In this document: one piece after another, positions 13,441-25,827 of the stretch
Layout: every line of letters starts with the position of its first letter
How positions within the stretch are numbered: the first letter of the stretch is position 1
Assembly: GCA_032191485.1 (NCBI GenBank)
Contig: JAVDOI010000008.1
Location: 23,050,549-23,114,548 of the forward strand
Direction of reading: 5' to 3'
DNA from: Leptoclinus maculatus
Taxonomy: Eukaryota > Chordata > Actinopteri > Perciformes > Stichaeidae
DNA: 64,000 nt
Notes under the pieces: model-generated
What the model was told of the DNA's origin: nothing
Seen by the model: only the letters and a program-made list of their open reading frames with translations
Databases searched by the model: none
Program-made: the position numbers and the translations under genes

Positions 13441-14364
13441 CTGTATCTGGAGTCTACAGCCATGCTAGCGGCTCTGTGATGTTGTACAGCGGTGAGCTAC
13501 ATGCTAAAGTCAGCATGCCAACATGCTCACCTTGCCAATGCTAACATGCTGAAAGGTATTGTTTACAATGTTTGCCATCCTAGTATCGCATGTTAGCATG
13601 CTAACATTTGCTTATTAACTCAAAACACTAAGTACAGCTGAGGCGATAATGGTGGTATTGGTAAACGAGGTATTGGACAAAAGGAAATGCTGATCTGAAG
13701 ATTGTGCTATGAAAAGTCAGAGGATCTCTAAAGTGATTACAATTCATCACTTATTTCACTGAAAACCACAAATGTCAACCCCATGTTGGCAAGTCTGGGT
13801 TTCTTCCCATCTGCAGTTGGGACCCCCCCCCCCGACTCAGACACTACATCCTCAAGACAATTTCTTACTGTTTGACACCCTTGCACATCTTTTCTCTATT
13901 AATATACACTTGGCACTTTAATAATACACTTGTTTTAATATACTCTTGTTTATTTGTTCACCATATTTTATAGTAAATTATCATATTTTCTGTTTTTAAA
14001 TTATGTCATACTATTGCAGTTTTACTGTTACGCACCAAATCACAGAGCCAAATTTCTTGTATGTGTAACGTACTTGGCAATAAACAGTTTCTGATCCAGA
14101 TCTGATTAACCAAAGTCATAAGGAGTCATCTTCTGGTAACCATAAATACTTCTGCCAAATTCTATGTCAATCCATCAAGTAGGTGTGGAAATATTTCACA
14201 GAATAAGTGAAAATTATGACCTGTTGGTGGCACTAGAGGAAGTGAGAGGAATCTTTGTACAAAACCTCATGGAAATCCATCCCATATTTCCAATATTACA
14301 GTCTGGACCAAAATGGTGGAACAATCAACTGACTGCTATCCAAGTGGCTGCTAGTGTGGCTTAA
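13440..14364. mobile_element. repeat family B (ATGCTAACATGC type)
   Basis: 13490-13640 has repeated GCTAACATGCT motifs. 14100-14364 reads CAATCCATCAAGTAGGTGTGG, AATATTTCACAGAAT and GACCTGTTGGTGGCACTAGAGG. The same blocks recur at 56880-57400 and 61850-62340. Confidence 0.6.
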
Positions 14365-14543
14365 CTTTTTAACGATATAAATTATTACAATTTCAGGTGC
14401 GTTGAGATTCGATTTTTTATTTTTTATTTTTTTTCATAAACAAGTGATGTGAGGCTCTAATTAAGGCCATGTCCTTTATTGAGCAATAGTAGGAGGGCTT
14501 AAACTTTTAGTTTTGCAATTTATAGGCCAACATATGCCAGTAT

Positions 14544-15801
14544 CAGTGGCGGGTCGTGCATTTTATACCTGGGCCTTCACTGCTGTCCTGCAGCTGAAAC
14601 ACAGCTACGGTTATTATTTGTTTCGTGTACAAATGAAGCTCAACACCTGTAAATACACTAACTGCAGAGAATACGCCGAGTGTGTCTCCTCTCTGCTCTG
14701 ACTGCTGGGCGAGGCTTCTGTGAGAGTATCCGCCTGTGAGTGCTTTGGGGCGGCAGAGGGGCTCACGGCAGCACCCGCTGCTCGTTCACGACAGTAACTG
14801 TAGAACGTACGTGCTTTAACGTCATCGAGTCAAAACACCAGCAAAGTCTCCAACAACACCAGAAAAAGTCGCTAGATTTGTCGCTAGTAGTCACCATGAG
14901 GGTTTGGAAAGTCGCCAGATTTAGTGAGAAAGTCGCCAAGTTGCCAACACTGGCACCGGCTAAATATGTCCCCAGAGCAATATAGGACGTAACAATGGTT
15001 CCTATCACATATTAAACCAAACAAAAATCCATCTTCATAAGTTGTACAAATAATAATATATAAACAAGCATATTAAAGCTACTGCAGATGTAAAAACGCA
15101 TTTAACTTACCAGAGCTGCTGTTCACTATTTAAAGACAAACTCCTTCTTTCTTTGTTAATAAAGAGTTTAATCTCACGGTTGTTCAGTACATCCGTGCGT
15201 TTTAGTTCCAGTAAGAAGTCCTTCTCGATTCATGGACGCCAGTGAAGACAGTCGAGCCTCCCCAGTTGTATTTCTTGAATACGTTTTAATGCGTTTGAGG
15301 GCTGAAAATGTCCGCTCGACAGAGGCAGCAGATATTGGGATTGTCACCGCCCAACATGTCAGGCTAGCCCACTGACCAATCACGTATGGCTAGGCCAGCT
15401 AGCAGGCTCTGGTACGTCAAAGAATACGCCCAACATGTCAAACTAAAGATCTGATTGGTTGAACACTATGACAATCAACAATATCATCCCCATTCACTTA
15501 AACTGCAAAGGGATTCACTTGTGAGTCTGCAGGCCTCGGGCCTCTCTTCTTACCTAGAGTCACAGAGGTGAAATCTGATTGGATAAAAGCTCCACTTAAA
15601 ACAAGCTGCACTGGAAGCAGAGCAACTGACGAAGACAGTAGCTGTGCAATGAGAAAATAAGATAATGGGAAAAATATTTTTATAAATTATAATACATGTA
15701 GTGTATTTAAGAAAAATTATTAAATTATAAAATAGCTATAACTTTGTGATTCTGTTTAGGCCAGCAGAGAAGGTTTTGCAGGCCCTGACGGCCCGCCACT
15801 G
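14544..15801. mobile_element. hAT DNA transposon, internally deleted, with TSD
   Basis: The ends are CAGTGGCGGGTCGTGCA and the reverse complement CAGTGGCGGGCCGTCAG. Both are flanked by the exact 8-bp duplication GCCAGTAT (14536-14543 and 15802-15809), the hAT hallmark. At 1258 bp it is too short for a full transposase, but a piece of the C-terminal dimerisation domain survives on the minus strand. Confidence 0.95.
15174..15383 (-). pseudogene. hAT transposase C-terminal dimerisation remnant
   Basis: Minus-strand frame with TIPISAASVERTFSALKRI, then KTYSRNTTGEARLSSLASM. This is the hATC signature (SVERTFSALKRIK ... RLSSLA) that ends hAT transposases. The catalytic RNase H-like core is absent, so the copy cannot be autonomous. 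Confidence 0.9.
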
Positions 15802-15809
15802 GCCAGTAT

Positions 15810-17099
15810 GTGTCTGTGTGTTTATGTTATGTTTGTGCAAAGTTTTCCCCCGGTCCAGTTTCCATCAGAAGTCACGTCTAATCAGTTTGCAGCTAGAGTC
15901 TCTTATAAATGCCCAACATGGGACTCATAAAATGGAAGATGCAAAAACAGATGTCCTCATGAATTAGTGAGGCACCCATGAAAAATTAACAGATGACCTA
16001 GGACATGAAGCCAGGGGGCTTATGCTCATTTAATTCTTCCTTCAACATGCAATATGTTGCCTCCAGTCATTGTTTTCACTGCCTGTCCCCATCCAGCTGC
16101 AGCAAGCCTGCTTTTAGATCTGGCAAATTAGTAGTGACAGAAATGAGTCTGACGAATAAATAACAACATGGGCTCTGGGATAACTGGCTCCATCGGGATC
16201 ACTGCTAAATGGCAGAAAAGTGGTTCTGGATTTTTTTGGGGGGAAAAAAACATCTCTGTAAAATTACAGGCCACTGTGAGCTCCAGAAATGTATCAGAAG
16301 GTTATCTAGAGGAGGGGTTTGCAACAATTTTTTAATACTACAATTCCTTGTGATGAGTTGAGATGCCTCTACTGAAATCCCCAGCAGCACGATTTCACTC
16401 CAACTGTAAACTAAGCAGCCAACCAATTGTACTCCTTATATTTTGCTGTAAGGTAACTAAAGAAGGTCCATTTACCTGAAAACTTTGTAAAGTGATGAGC
16501 TATTTTTAGAGGGGTCTCACTTAGAGGGAAATTATTGCTGGTAAGATAAAAGCCAGAGAGACATTTAGAGACATTCTGGTAACAGAAGCCCATACGAAAA
16601 TGGCCAAAATACTACAAAAGCTCATAATGAATACACTCAAAACACTTTGTGTCGTAAACACTGTGTCTTAAGAATCTCGTACGTATGATAATAATAAGAT
16701 GTGCATGCTATGCCAACATTCAGTACCAAGGCTGAACATTGTGTGCCCTTTATGTAGTGAGGCTTAAAGTAAAGGTGGTGGATGGCCGTGTAGCAGGACA
16801 CTAGAGGTCACATCCTGTCACAATTAACCTGAAACAATCCGTTAATGCCATGCAAAGATATTGTAAAAGGAAAGAATTTTAAAAACCTTGTCATTAAACA
16901 TAATCCACGGTTTTTCAAACTTGTCCAATCGGTACTGTCTGGCAATAGGGAGGATTGCAGTGTAGTGAAAGCAGTACATCCGCAGCAGCAGCAGCTTCAG
17001 TCCTTTATCAGTGTCAGTTTACAGTCAATCTAGTCACACGCTGGAAACAAACTAGACTTGTGGCATAGAAATACACTTCAAGTTGCAGCTACATGTGTA
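15810..17099. other. noncoding, possibly conserved block 15990-16200
   Basis: 15990-16200 is a repeat-free mixed-composition stretch that could be a regulatory element. The rest holds nothing recognised. Confidence 0.3.
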
Positions 17100-17770
17100 G
17101 AACAATAAAAATAACAATAATACATTTTATTTGTATAGCACCTTTTAAAACAAATTACAAAGTGCTTTACAACAGCAAAATATCCCATGAAATAAAAGCA
17201 TTATTAAATGAACAAGAGAAGAACACACTGAAATCAGTTATACGGTGAGATAATTAAACAATATAAGTGATTATTAAACATACACAACAAGGGATTAATT
17301 AAGTAAAATCGCATTTTAAAGTGATCGGAAACATTTTTTAAATAACTATTAAACAGATTTTTAAAAAAGACAAAGATGTGGCATGCCATTCCAGAGCGAC
17401 GGGGCCCTGATACAAAAGGCTTTGTGGTCCCTGGTTTTCAATCTAGATCTTGGACCCACCGGAGGTTCTCAAGCTACACTTGGGCTCATATGAGATTAAA
17501 CATTCATTGATATACTCAGGGGCCAGTGGCATCCAGGCTGTAATAGTGATAATTTTGAAATTGATTCTAAGAACGCACAGGTTGACAGTTTCTACTCTTT
17601 TGTTAGAATTAGTGAGGAGTCTGGCAGCGACATTTAAAAAAAAATTCTGGAAAATTCTGGAAAGGTTGTGTTTGCTTCTGCTTGAGTAAAATGAGTTACA
17701 GTAGTCTAGACGTAACAAGATTAATGCATGAATTTCGATTTCCAGGACCAGATCTTAGAGATTCTGCTTG
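17100..17770 (-). mobile_element. L2/CR1-like LINE 3' end
   Basis: The plus strand from 17115 reads as the reverse complement of a LINE 3' region common in fish (TTTTATTTGTATAGCACCTT, AAAGTGCTTTACA). The adjacent minus-strand frame matches the end of ORF2. The copy is old, with indels. Confidence 0.75.
17443..17718 (-). pseudogene. L2-like LINE ORF2 C-terminus remnant
   Basis: A 91-codon frame starting MLRLDYCNSFYSSRSK and continuing NVAARLLTNSNK, INFKIITIT, LAPEYINECLISYEP and SLRTSGGS. The RLDYCN...AARLL...FKI...LAP.Y...YEP..SLRS series is the C-terminal tail of CR1/L2-clade reverse transcriptases. The usual HWLPV block is missing between the AARLL and FKI blocks. Confidence 0.85.
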
Positions 17771-18009
17771 ACTGGGTAAAACAAGATTGGCGAATAATAA
17801 TTTGAACATGCTGCTTGAAATTTAGATTATAATTAAATATGACCCCAAAATGAATGCAAAAAGTGGTGATACTGGTATTTGAATCTCACTGCATGGCGGA
17901 AACAAAGAGAGAGGCCTGCATGTAAAAAATAAATGCCTAAACAATAAAACCGCGCCAAAACCCCATCAGGCTTTGCAAAGTGTGAAGTTTCGTTTGAAGC
18001 ACCACAGCT

Positions 18010-19590
18010 AGGAGTGTCCATGTATTCGCTGTACACCGAACAAGCCTCTGCCACCATTGGCGCCTTTAGGAAGCAGGAACCCAAAAGGGAGTATTACAGG
18101 CGCCTTATATCAGCAAACTTCCAGGGACGTAACGCCACAGGTCTCGAGGAGGAACAGGCTTTCAAGTCCCTATTCCTACATAACCTTCACAAGACTCGTG
18201 CGCGCTCTGCTAAAAAGGTACCGAGACGATTTCCAAAATCCTGGGGATCCAGGCTTGGGAAAACACTGATCTGGCGCTTGAATGCAATAAAAGGCCTTAC
18301 ACTAAAGTACATCCCAAACCATCCCAAACCACCCCAGAGGCGTTGACTACCTCGACAGCCAGATGGGCAACAGAGCCAGGGGGAGAGTAAGAGACAAACC
18401 CACATCCAAAATCAGGTCAGGCCATGGCAACAGAGCATGTTTCAACCAAAAGGTTGAACAGTAAGAAGAAGAAGGTAAGTATAATGGGAAGGCCCCAAAC
18501 CTAATCTAAAATAGTCTAATCCGGAAATGCCTGACAAAAGGCGATAAAACAGTTCAAAGCAGCCCAACACCGATAAACACTATCAAACTCTTCAAACAAA
18601 CCCGACACCAATAACCCGTCAGCCGGACTAGGCCAGGTGACCCTATCTCTAGTAAGAAATGATAACCTGACAACTTCCTCTTAACATTTTCGACCAAAAT
18701 ACTTTTTGAAACACTACAGAATGAAGCAAACTGCTGCACTTCCCTGGGCACTGGAGGTGACATGGTTGTGTACGCTCTTGTGACTTACCCAGAAGATACT
18801 ACCTCAGGCAGCAATGAAACCCATCCCCTGCCAGAGGAGGCTGTGATTACTCAGGAGCTCGCAAAGGCAAATGATCTGAGAACAGAGGATCAGTGAGACA
18901 CCCTTTGGACATTTTTTCACAAGTTTCAGCCTGTCTTTTTGAGGGACTCTCATGACCGTGGAGTCACCGACCTCCAGACAGTTCCCATTCCCACTGATCC
19001 AAACGTTTGTACGACCATTACAGTGTCCCATGCCTACGAGTCGATCCAAGAAATCCTCAAAAATTGCTGCAGAAGCAAATTATCAATGAGTGCAACTCAA
19101 CCTCCAACTCGCTAATCTGGCCAGTGTTAAAACCAACCAGTAAATGGAACCTCACAATCGACTACCGCCCATTGGACAAGCAGGTCAAACTCTCCAGGCA
19201 AGTTAAAAATGTTCCTCCACAAGGCGATCTGTGACACCGACACCCGCGGGAACTTTATCTATGTGGACAAAATTTTCATGAGGACCCAAACCTTTTGAGG
19301 AACACCTGAACACCAACTCTTTTCAGCAGGAGCTAAATTGGCAATTGCCAAAGGCGCCACACCAAGGTTGAATACTTGGGTATAACAGTGGGTTCTGACG
19401 ATATCACACTCCAGGCTGGGAGGGGTCGAGCCATCCGAGCCATAAAAGCGCCGACAGGATTTTCAGAAATCAGGAGCTGGGTGTCTTGTCAAAGAGATTC
19501 CCGAGAGCAGTCCTGCCAAATGAAGGAGAAATGATGCTCTGCATCTGGCCTGGCCTACCCAGACAAAGACAAAAAGTTTCACCTTGAGGC
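18010..19590 (+). mobile_element. degenerate retroviral/LTR gag-pol remnant
   Basis: An old inactivated retroelement on the plus strand. 18014-18346 keeps one open gag-like frame of 110 codons, rich in basic residues. About 18780-19240 holds pieces of the start of a reverse transcriptase domain (RPLDKQV after a basic LKPTSKW segment), and about 19320-19470 a downstream block around EYLGI. The pieces lie in different frames with stops and deletions between them: most of the protease and the RT catalytic core are missing, and no integrase or envelope was recognised. No paired LTRs were found. Confidence 0.65.
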
Positions 19591-19669
19591 TTAAAAATAG
19601 GGTTAAATTAGTGAAAGTTTCTCTTTGAACAATGTATTACCTTTTTGTGAATGTTTTTTCAGATTTTGG

Positions 19670-19870
19670 TCACCTAAAAATGTCTTATCCAGCTTTCGGT
19701 TGTACTTAACTTCACACTCTCATGTCACTCCTGGTTTCAAAAACCAAGATGGCGACTTCCAAGAAGTGAAGTCGAGACTTCAAAACGGGGGTCAACAAAT
19801 CAATGGGTGAAGTCATGGTGACTATGTCCACTTCCTATGTAAGGTCCATGGTTGTTTCTGACATGCATTA
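19670..19870. mobile_element. repeat family C (CAAGATGGCGAC block)
   Basis: AAAAACCAAGATGGCGACTT and GGGTGAAGTCATGGTGAC occur here, and related text (reverse complement) occurs at 61980-62130. Confidence 0.45.
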
Positions 19871-20329
19871 AATCTCCGTTTTAAACCATTGAAAGGAGGA
19901 CATGTTGTGAGCAAGCAAGGGAGCAAGTGGTGTCACAACACATTCCAGCTCTAAAAGCTAAAAGCATCTTTCTCAAGCCAAAACAGCAGAGCAGCTTTAG
20001 CATTATTTGTTGACACATTCACCTTTGCACTTGATGTTTCTGTTTGGTGTCTGGTCTAATTAGCTAGCTTAATGTGAAAATGTCTGTGAGGCCACATGAT
20101 TGTGTGTGTGTCCCAGTGGTAGTTTGGATGCATCTGCACATTTTTCAAGCCACATTTAGAGACTTTAATGCCTCCATAATTAAAACTAGAGTACACAAGT
20201 ATATGCATTCACAGAAATAAAGAACAAGGGTCTTTATCTTATCTTTCAAAGTCTGGTTCAAGGGCATGCAGCTATATCAGTCGAGATAAAGTTGGCCCAC
20301 TTGGACAAAATGGACATCTGTACATTCCA

Positions 20330-20460
20330 CCTATATTTGATAGCTGAACATCTTGGCAGGGACCTTAATAATGCAAAACAGACCCAGGCCAAAAGTACAC
20401 AAAAGTAGGTTTATAAGCTGTCCACATACTTTTGGCCATGTACAGTATACAGTATAGTGT
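20330..20460. mobile_element. DNA-transposon end-like fragment
   Basis: TAAGCTGTCCACATACTTT and TGGCCATGTACAGTATA resemble the termini of a widespread fish cut-and-paste element. Partner end not seen. Confidence 0.4.
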
Positions 20461-20512
20461 ACAGTATAATGCAAGCAACAGACAGCATAATGCAGACAGA
20501 GGTAAGTTGTTG

Positions 20513-20670
<158 letters not shown>

Positions 20671-20719
20671 TTGTTCTGCCACATAACCAGACATTTACCA
20701 CAGTCAAGTCTGTTCACTC

Positions 20720-20876
20720 AGTCACTGACTGCAGTTGTCCATTTGTTTGTTGGCAGGGAGAATAAAAGGACCAGCTCTGTGTCCAACAATAAATACATAC
20801 AATAAACTTGTGTTCTCCTTGACTCCTTCATCACACACTATCCGTGGTCTAAGTAACGGCGGTGCGTCGTTACAGT
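20720..20876 (+). mobile_element. possible LTR 3' end
   Basis: GAATAAAAGGACCAGC, then two AATAAA-type signals (CAATAAATACATACAATAAAC), then a segment ending GGTGCGTCGTTACA looks like the R-U5 part of an LTR. It might belong to the retroviral remnant 1.1 kb upstream, but no second copy was found. Confidence 0.3.
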
Positions 20877-22425
20877 TCCCCCTAACTATTTACTGATTTG
20901 TTAAGTTGCAAATTGTGAGGGAAGGTGCTTCTGGGATTGAGGACCAAACAACCAAGATGACTCAGAGGTGACTCATGTCTTAACAGATGTGGTCAGAGAC
21001 CTGAATTTTAATAATGTCCCCCTTGAAACTAGTAAGGTTAGACACCTCAGTCTGTAACCACTTCTTAATCAACAGTTTGTCCCTAAAACTGTCCGTCTGG
21101 CTCAGTGTGACAGCTGCCCGTCGGTGTGATTGCAGTTTGATGGAGAGATATAATGAAGAGCTTAGAATAATAGCTTTTGTTCTGTACACTCAATGATGGA
21201 GGAAGCCAGGAAAGAGGAACTGTGTTGTAGAGGTTGATAAAGTCACAGTACATTGTGCCTCTTCTGAGAAGATATTTGGCATTTGGATGGTAGCAGCCAT
21301 TGTGTTATTAGGACGGTGGACTGCTGTTGGCACGGACCTTTATTTATATAATCATAACTGCTCTTCCTCCTCCAGCAGCTGTGGAAACACGGCAGCTAAC
21401 TGAAGAGATCAGCGACGAGTGTCAGGAAATGTCATCACAGTGCCAGTCCATTAATGGTCATTGTCAGGCCTGTGTAGGACAAGGCACAAGTGGAGGCTAA
21501 TGCCTGTTGATGGTCTAATTAACGACATGAGGTTAATGTGTCTGGATGGATACTAACGATGTTACAGGCCACTTTTTCCTCGCACTACATCACCACGATA
21601 CTGAAGGGCACCGAGGCCGAAAATGAGCCTCTGAACTGAGGAAAATCAAGTTAAGTCGTCGCAGTTCATACAGTTATTACACCATGAGTCAGGAGTTCAT
21701 TAGTTGGAAGAGAACATGTGGGTGTTTGATACAGCGTCACCGTTCCAAACAAAGTGCTATGAAATCTATAAAGGTCAAACTGCCTTCATTTCCCAGCAGA
21801 GTCAGATGTGTATAGATCGTGAGAAGTTGATGTCAATGTGTTGAAACAACATTTTTGGTCTTCAACAGCTACTTTAATTTAATAGTTTTACGTTTCATTT
21901 TTTTAAAGGCTGCATAAACGCTTCTTATTTATCTCAGTCTTTTTTAAAAACAGTGTCCAAAGTTGTCTTTATGCGTTATATGCCTGTGTTGTAATACATT
22001 ACTGGTAGTTATTCTACATGACTACCAGTCAGAATACCAGTGGCTGTCTCGCACTGGAGGTGAGGAGTAAAACATATGCTTGGTTAAAATGAATAATTAA
22101 ATAAGTAAATGTAAACTAATATGCAAAGCTCCTGGTTAGCTCCAGTCGTATATTTACAAATGTTTTATATCCAGCCATGTTCTCCTGAAGGAGAATGTGT
22201 TTGTTTGTTTGTTTCTTACATGAATGAATGGCTGAGAGGTTTGTATTTAACAGTATATTGTTTGCATCTTGCAATAAATATTGATATGTTCTTGATCACT
22301 TTGTGTTGTGTCTATTTGCCTTTTCTGTTGAAAAATGATGGGTTTTGAGGCACTGATGGCCTTTCAATGTCATTTATAAATGCTTTATAAGGCATATAGT
22401 CCTCACTTTAGATGAGGTCACGCAA
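20877..22425. other. noncoding, repeat-poor
   Basis: 21290-21560 is repeat-free and mixed in composition, a candidate regulatory block. No exons recognised. Confidence 0.35.
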
Positions 22426-23365
22426 AACACTTTACTAACGAGTAGTAACTACCTTAATTAATCATGAATTAACCCTGAATTGCAGTATTAATACGCGCTT
22501 ATAAAGCATATATTAACATAGTCCCTAACCATTAGTGCATATCTAAATCATTATATATATATGAATGGATGAATAATGTACATCTAAATACGTTCTTAAT
22601 CATTTACTTACACTTTATAAATGATCTTATTAATCACCTACAACTCCTCAATAATTGGTTTCTAATATATATAATACTTAATTTACAAATGGGGAATCCA
22701 TCATTTATAAAGTATGAAAACACAATAATAGAACACATAATAGACAAGCTTATTAATCAAGAATAAAACATTTATAACTGTTGTTATGAACTGCATACTA
22801 ATGAATTATTAATGTAGGAACAATGCTTTACAAATGATGAATTTGTCACGATTAGGCTTTGCCTTCTGTGTTCTGTGTCTTTGTCTAGCTCCACACCCTC
22901 CTCACTCATCTAATCAGTTTATTCAGTGCACCTGTCAGTCACTCCCTCAGTCTAAATTCCCTTCACCTGCCTCGGATCATTAATCAAGCACTTCCCTCTC
23001 ATCAGCACAACGCCCCTCACCTGTTCTCACCTCTACTTAAACTCCTGCCCCTCAGTCACTCCTTGCCAGATCATTACTTCATGTGCTTCATGTGCTATGT
23101 CTACCTGCCCGATTTGCTCGGCCTGTTCCCGGTTTTCCCGTCTGCCTGCCCCGTCCCGTTCCTGCTGGATTTTCCCCCTCGTCTCTTGTCTTGTCCCTGT
23201 TGTGTTCTGTGAGTTTCCTGTATTAGTTTAATTTCATTAAATATCTGTTGCACGCTACTCTGCCTGGTCTGCGTTTGAGTCCTCCACCATGCCCCGTGAC
23301 AGAATTAAGTGTTTACTCATACTTAACTAATGCTTCATAGTGTGTAGTTATTATAGTGTTACCAA
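22426..23365. mobile_element. AT-rich MITE split by a solo LTR
   Basis: Text rich in TTTATAAATG and GCTTATAAAGCATATATTAA, bounded by AACACTTTACT on the left and ATTATAGTGTTACCAA on the right (roughly inverted). The LTR at 22844-23301 is inserted in it. Exact ends uncertain. Confidence 0.45.
22844..23301 (+). mobile_element. solo LTR with 5-bp TSD
   Basis: Starts TGTCACG and ends CGTGACA, a perfect 7-bp terminal inverted repeat of TG...CA type. Flanked by the exact duplication GAATT (22839-22843 and 23302-23306). C/T-rich, with AATTTCATTAAATATCTG as a likely polyadenylation region. At 458 bp with no internal region it is a recombination-derived solo LTR. Confidence 0.9.
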
Positions 23366-24839
23366 GATTTGTCGTGGAAAGCAGCTCATTGCAGCCACTA
23401 ATACTGATACAACTTGATGGCTCACGCATATCTGCACTACTTTTGTTTTGTTTTGCACAGGTTGCACGTTATTGTTGTTTTGAAAAGATATGCTGTATAA
23501 AACTCAGTAAAACTCTTAATTGCCAAATATTTGAACTTGTTTAGTTTTTCACAGGTTGCACTTTATTGTTATCTTGAATATATTCAGTGCAAAACAGGTT
23601 AATTGCAGCCACAATAAGCTATTTTTTGCTAAATATTAGTTATTTTTTGCACAGATAGAACTTTATTTGCATTGTTCTAACAAAGTGGTTGCACATTGTA
23701 TTTGTTTTTGTCTGATGGAGCAATCTGGTTTACTTGAAAGTGATTGCAATTTTCTTCATTCTATTATTTGAAAAAGCACAGATGGAGGAGTCACAAAATG
23801 TTATTTCAATAAAAATTGGGGACACAGTGGGGCGTGACAGAAAAAGTTTGAGAACCACTGTGTTAAAGTAACCATTGACACCACATCTGGAAAATAACTG
23901 TTAGACTGTAACTAAATCGTCAGTTTAACTCGCATCGTAGCAACATGATAAAACCTGTCTTCTTAAGATGCATTGACACATTGTAGGTATTACAGTATAT
24001 CTTTTTTTAGTCTAATTTACTCTTAAGAACCGCAACTCATTCATCAAACTACCAAATATTGTAATTGGTCAACAACTGCTTGCCGTTCCAGACCCAGAGT
24101 GAAGAAATCTCAGCCGAGAGAGATCATTTCAGTAAGTCAATCAATTTATTACCATCAGGGAAAGTGTGATTTCCATCGCAAGATGGGCTTTAGTTGATAG
24201 TTGTAACACCTCTACCTATAATGAAGTTGTCATATATTTTAGTATTCAATATTTCTTTAAATTAAAGGACTGAATGTCTGAGTGAGTTATTTATCATGAG
24301 AATACATCTCTGTGGGGAACTGAATGTGTAGTCACAGTTTGCATTGGCTGTGTTCTACTCGTCTTACAAAAACAATCTAAGCAGCAACAACTAAAACAAG
24401 GTTGATTCTACGTAGATAATGTGCCCGAGGTAATTTGCTCAATTTATGCTTATATAGTTTCGCTGATGTAAAGTATGCAGCAAACTTTGTCGGTGATGTA
24501 TTATTTAAATCTGGCATGTATTGGCCTGACAAGTTATAGCTGCTTAAATCTGTATTAGCCGTCTCCCACCATCTTGTTGTCCAGATTGGTTTTCAGTTGA
24601 GGGATGTAAGTAATTATAGACACACTTACAGACACCCATTTCTTATCATAGAGAGAGAGAGAGAGAGAGGGAGAGGGGGTAATTGTGCATCCCAATGTAA
24701 TTTGTTAGTCGAACAATTTATGACTACGAAGGTAGCAAAATTACTGATGTAAAGTGATAATTTGATATTTATCGACCAGCTTTTGACTCATTGCACATTA
24801 TTTGTAGAATAGCCTTCTAATTTGGCCATTTTAGTAATG
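23366..24839. other. noncoding, AT-rich
   Basis: No gene or clear repeat family, except a (GA)n run at 24650-24670. TTTTGCACAG/GTTGCAC motifs recur at 23440-23700. Confidence 0.35.
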
Positions 24840-24924
24840 TAGTGGTCTTTTCATTGGACCAGCTATTGGAGCTGGAGACGATTAGCTGAGCTTAGAATAA
24901 GGACTAGAAGCAGGCAGAAACCAA
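24840..24924. mobile_element. repeat family D fragment
   Basis: ATTAGCTGAGCTTAGAATAA, then GGACTAGAAGCAGGCAGAAAC. The same block is at 59205-59250 and 63940-63990. It is interrupted at its right edge by family A. Confidence 0.55.
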
Positions 24925-25598
24925 CTTGTTCTCACTCCACGTCACTGACGCTTGGTCAGCACCCCTCACCCTTTGATACAGACGCACGGAGGCCCCCTTT
25001 AGTGTCTGTATGAGACGCACCAGGCTTTCAACTAACTCCAATGTAAACCCATCCACTTCATTACTAGACGCCCAGAGCAACTGATGTAGTGTGAGAGAGT
25101 CTGCACAGAGAGGAGAACAAACATGGGACTTTAACACTGGAGACTGCTGTTTGCGTCCCGTGTGAAACTAATACAATGTCTTTGTCTTAATACGTAACTG
25201 TACTTAACTAACGCCACTTGCATAACAAATGCACTTATAGTAACCCAAACCACCATCTTTTCCTAAACCTAAGCAAGTAGTTTTGTTGCCTAAAGTAAAC
25301 CAAAAACTAAACCTTTGGACATTTATTTTAAAAAGACCGTCCCTGAAATGTCCAGTTCCACCGAAAGCCGGATGTCCCCGGATCACCTCGGATAAAAAGA
25401 GGTGAGAACCGGGGTGAACCGGGAAGGAAATCGTCCCGGATGACAACACATTTGACATGTTTCCCGGTTCTACTACGGTTCGACTATGGTTCCGCCACGG
25501 ATCACCCCTGTTCAAGCCTGGTTCATCCCGGATGGCCACGGTTTGAGCACGGATGAGCACGGACACGGCCCGGATGCGTCACGGATGAAGCGTCAGGG

Positions 25599-25606
25599 TA
25601 TAAATA
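25599..25606 (+). promoter_or_regulatory. TATA box of internal small ORF
   Basis: TATAAATA preceded by GGG, 54 bases upstream of the ATG at 25660, the spacing expected for a short 5' leader. Placed in the centre of the inverted-end element. Confidence 0.4.
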
Positions 25607-25659
25607 GTTCTGATTTTCAGAGACAAAATCACTCTTCCGAAAATATTTGAAAGGACAAC

Positions 25660-25713
25660 ATGCTGAAAATTAAACCCAAGAAGAAGGTGATGACTGCTGC
25701 AAAGAAGAAGAAA

Positions 25714-25760
<47 letters not shown>

Positions 25761-25827
25761 AGCAGCAGAAAAAGAAAAGAAGAGAAGAAGAATTTTCCTC
25801 AGACCACAACAACACGCCGAAAATTAA
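25660..25827 (+). CDS. hypothetical 55-aa Lys/Ala-rich ORF in element
   Basis: The ATG frame reads MLKIKPKKKVMTAAKKKK, then 18 alanines (15 GCT and 3 GCA codons), then EKEKKRRRIFLRPQQHAEN and TAA. It is strongly basic, with two clusters (KPKKKV and EKEKKRRR) that resemble a bipartite nuclear localisation signal around an alanine spacer. The start and end of the frame share a 17-base direct repeat (GAAAATTAAACCCA core, 662-678 and 816-832 past 25000). The run of GCT may be only a microsatellite that happens to be in frame, so translation is unproven. I know no family for it. Confidence 0.3.
25714..25767. repeat. (GCT)15 followed by (GCA)3
   Basis: A pure GCT trinucleotide run, then GCAGCAGCA, so the end can pair back on itself. 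Lies inside the small ORF. Confidence 0.98.
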
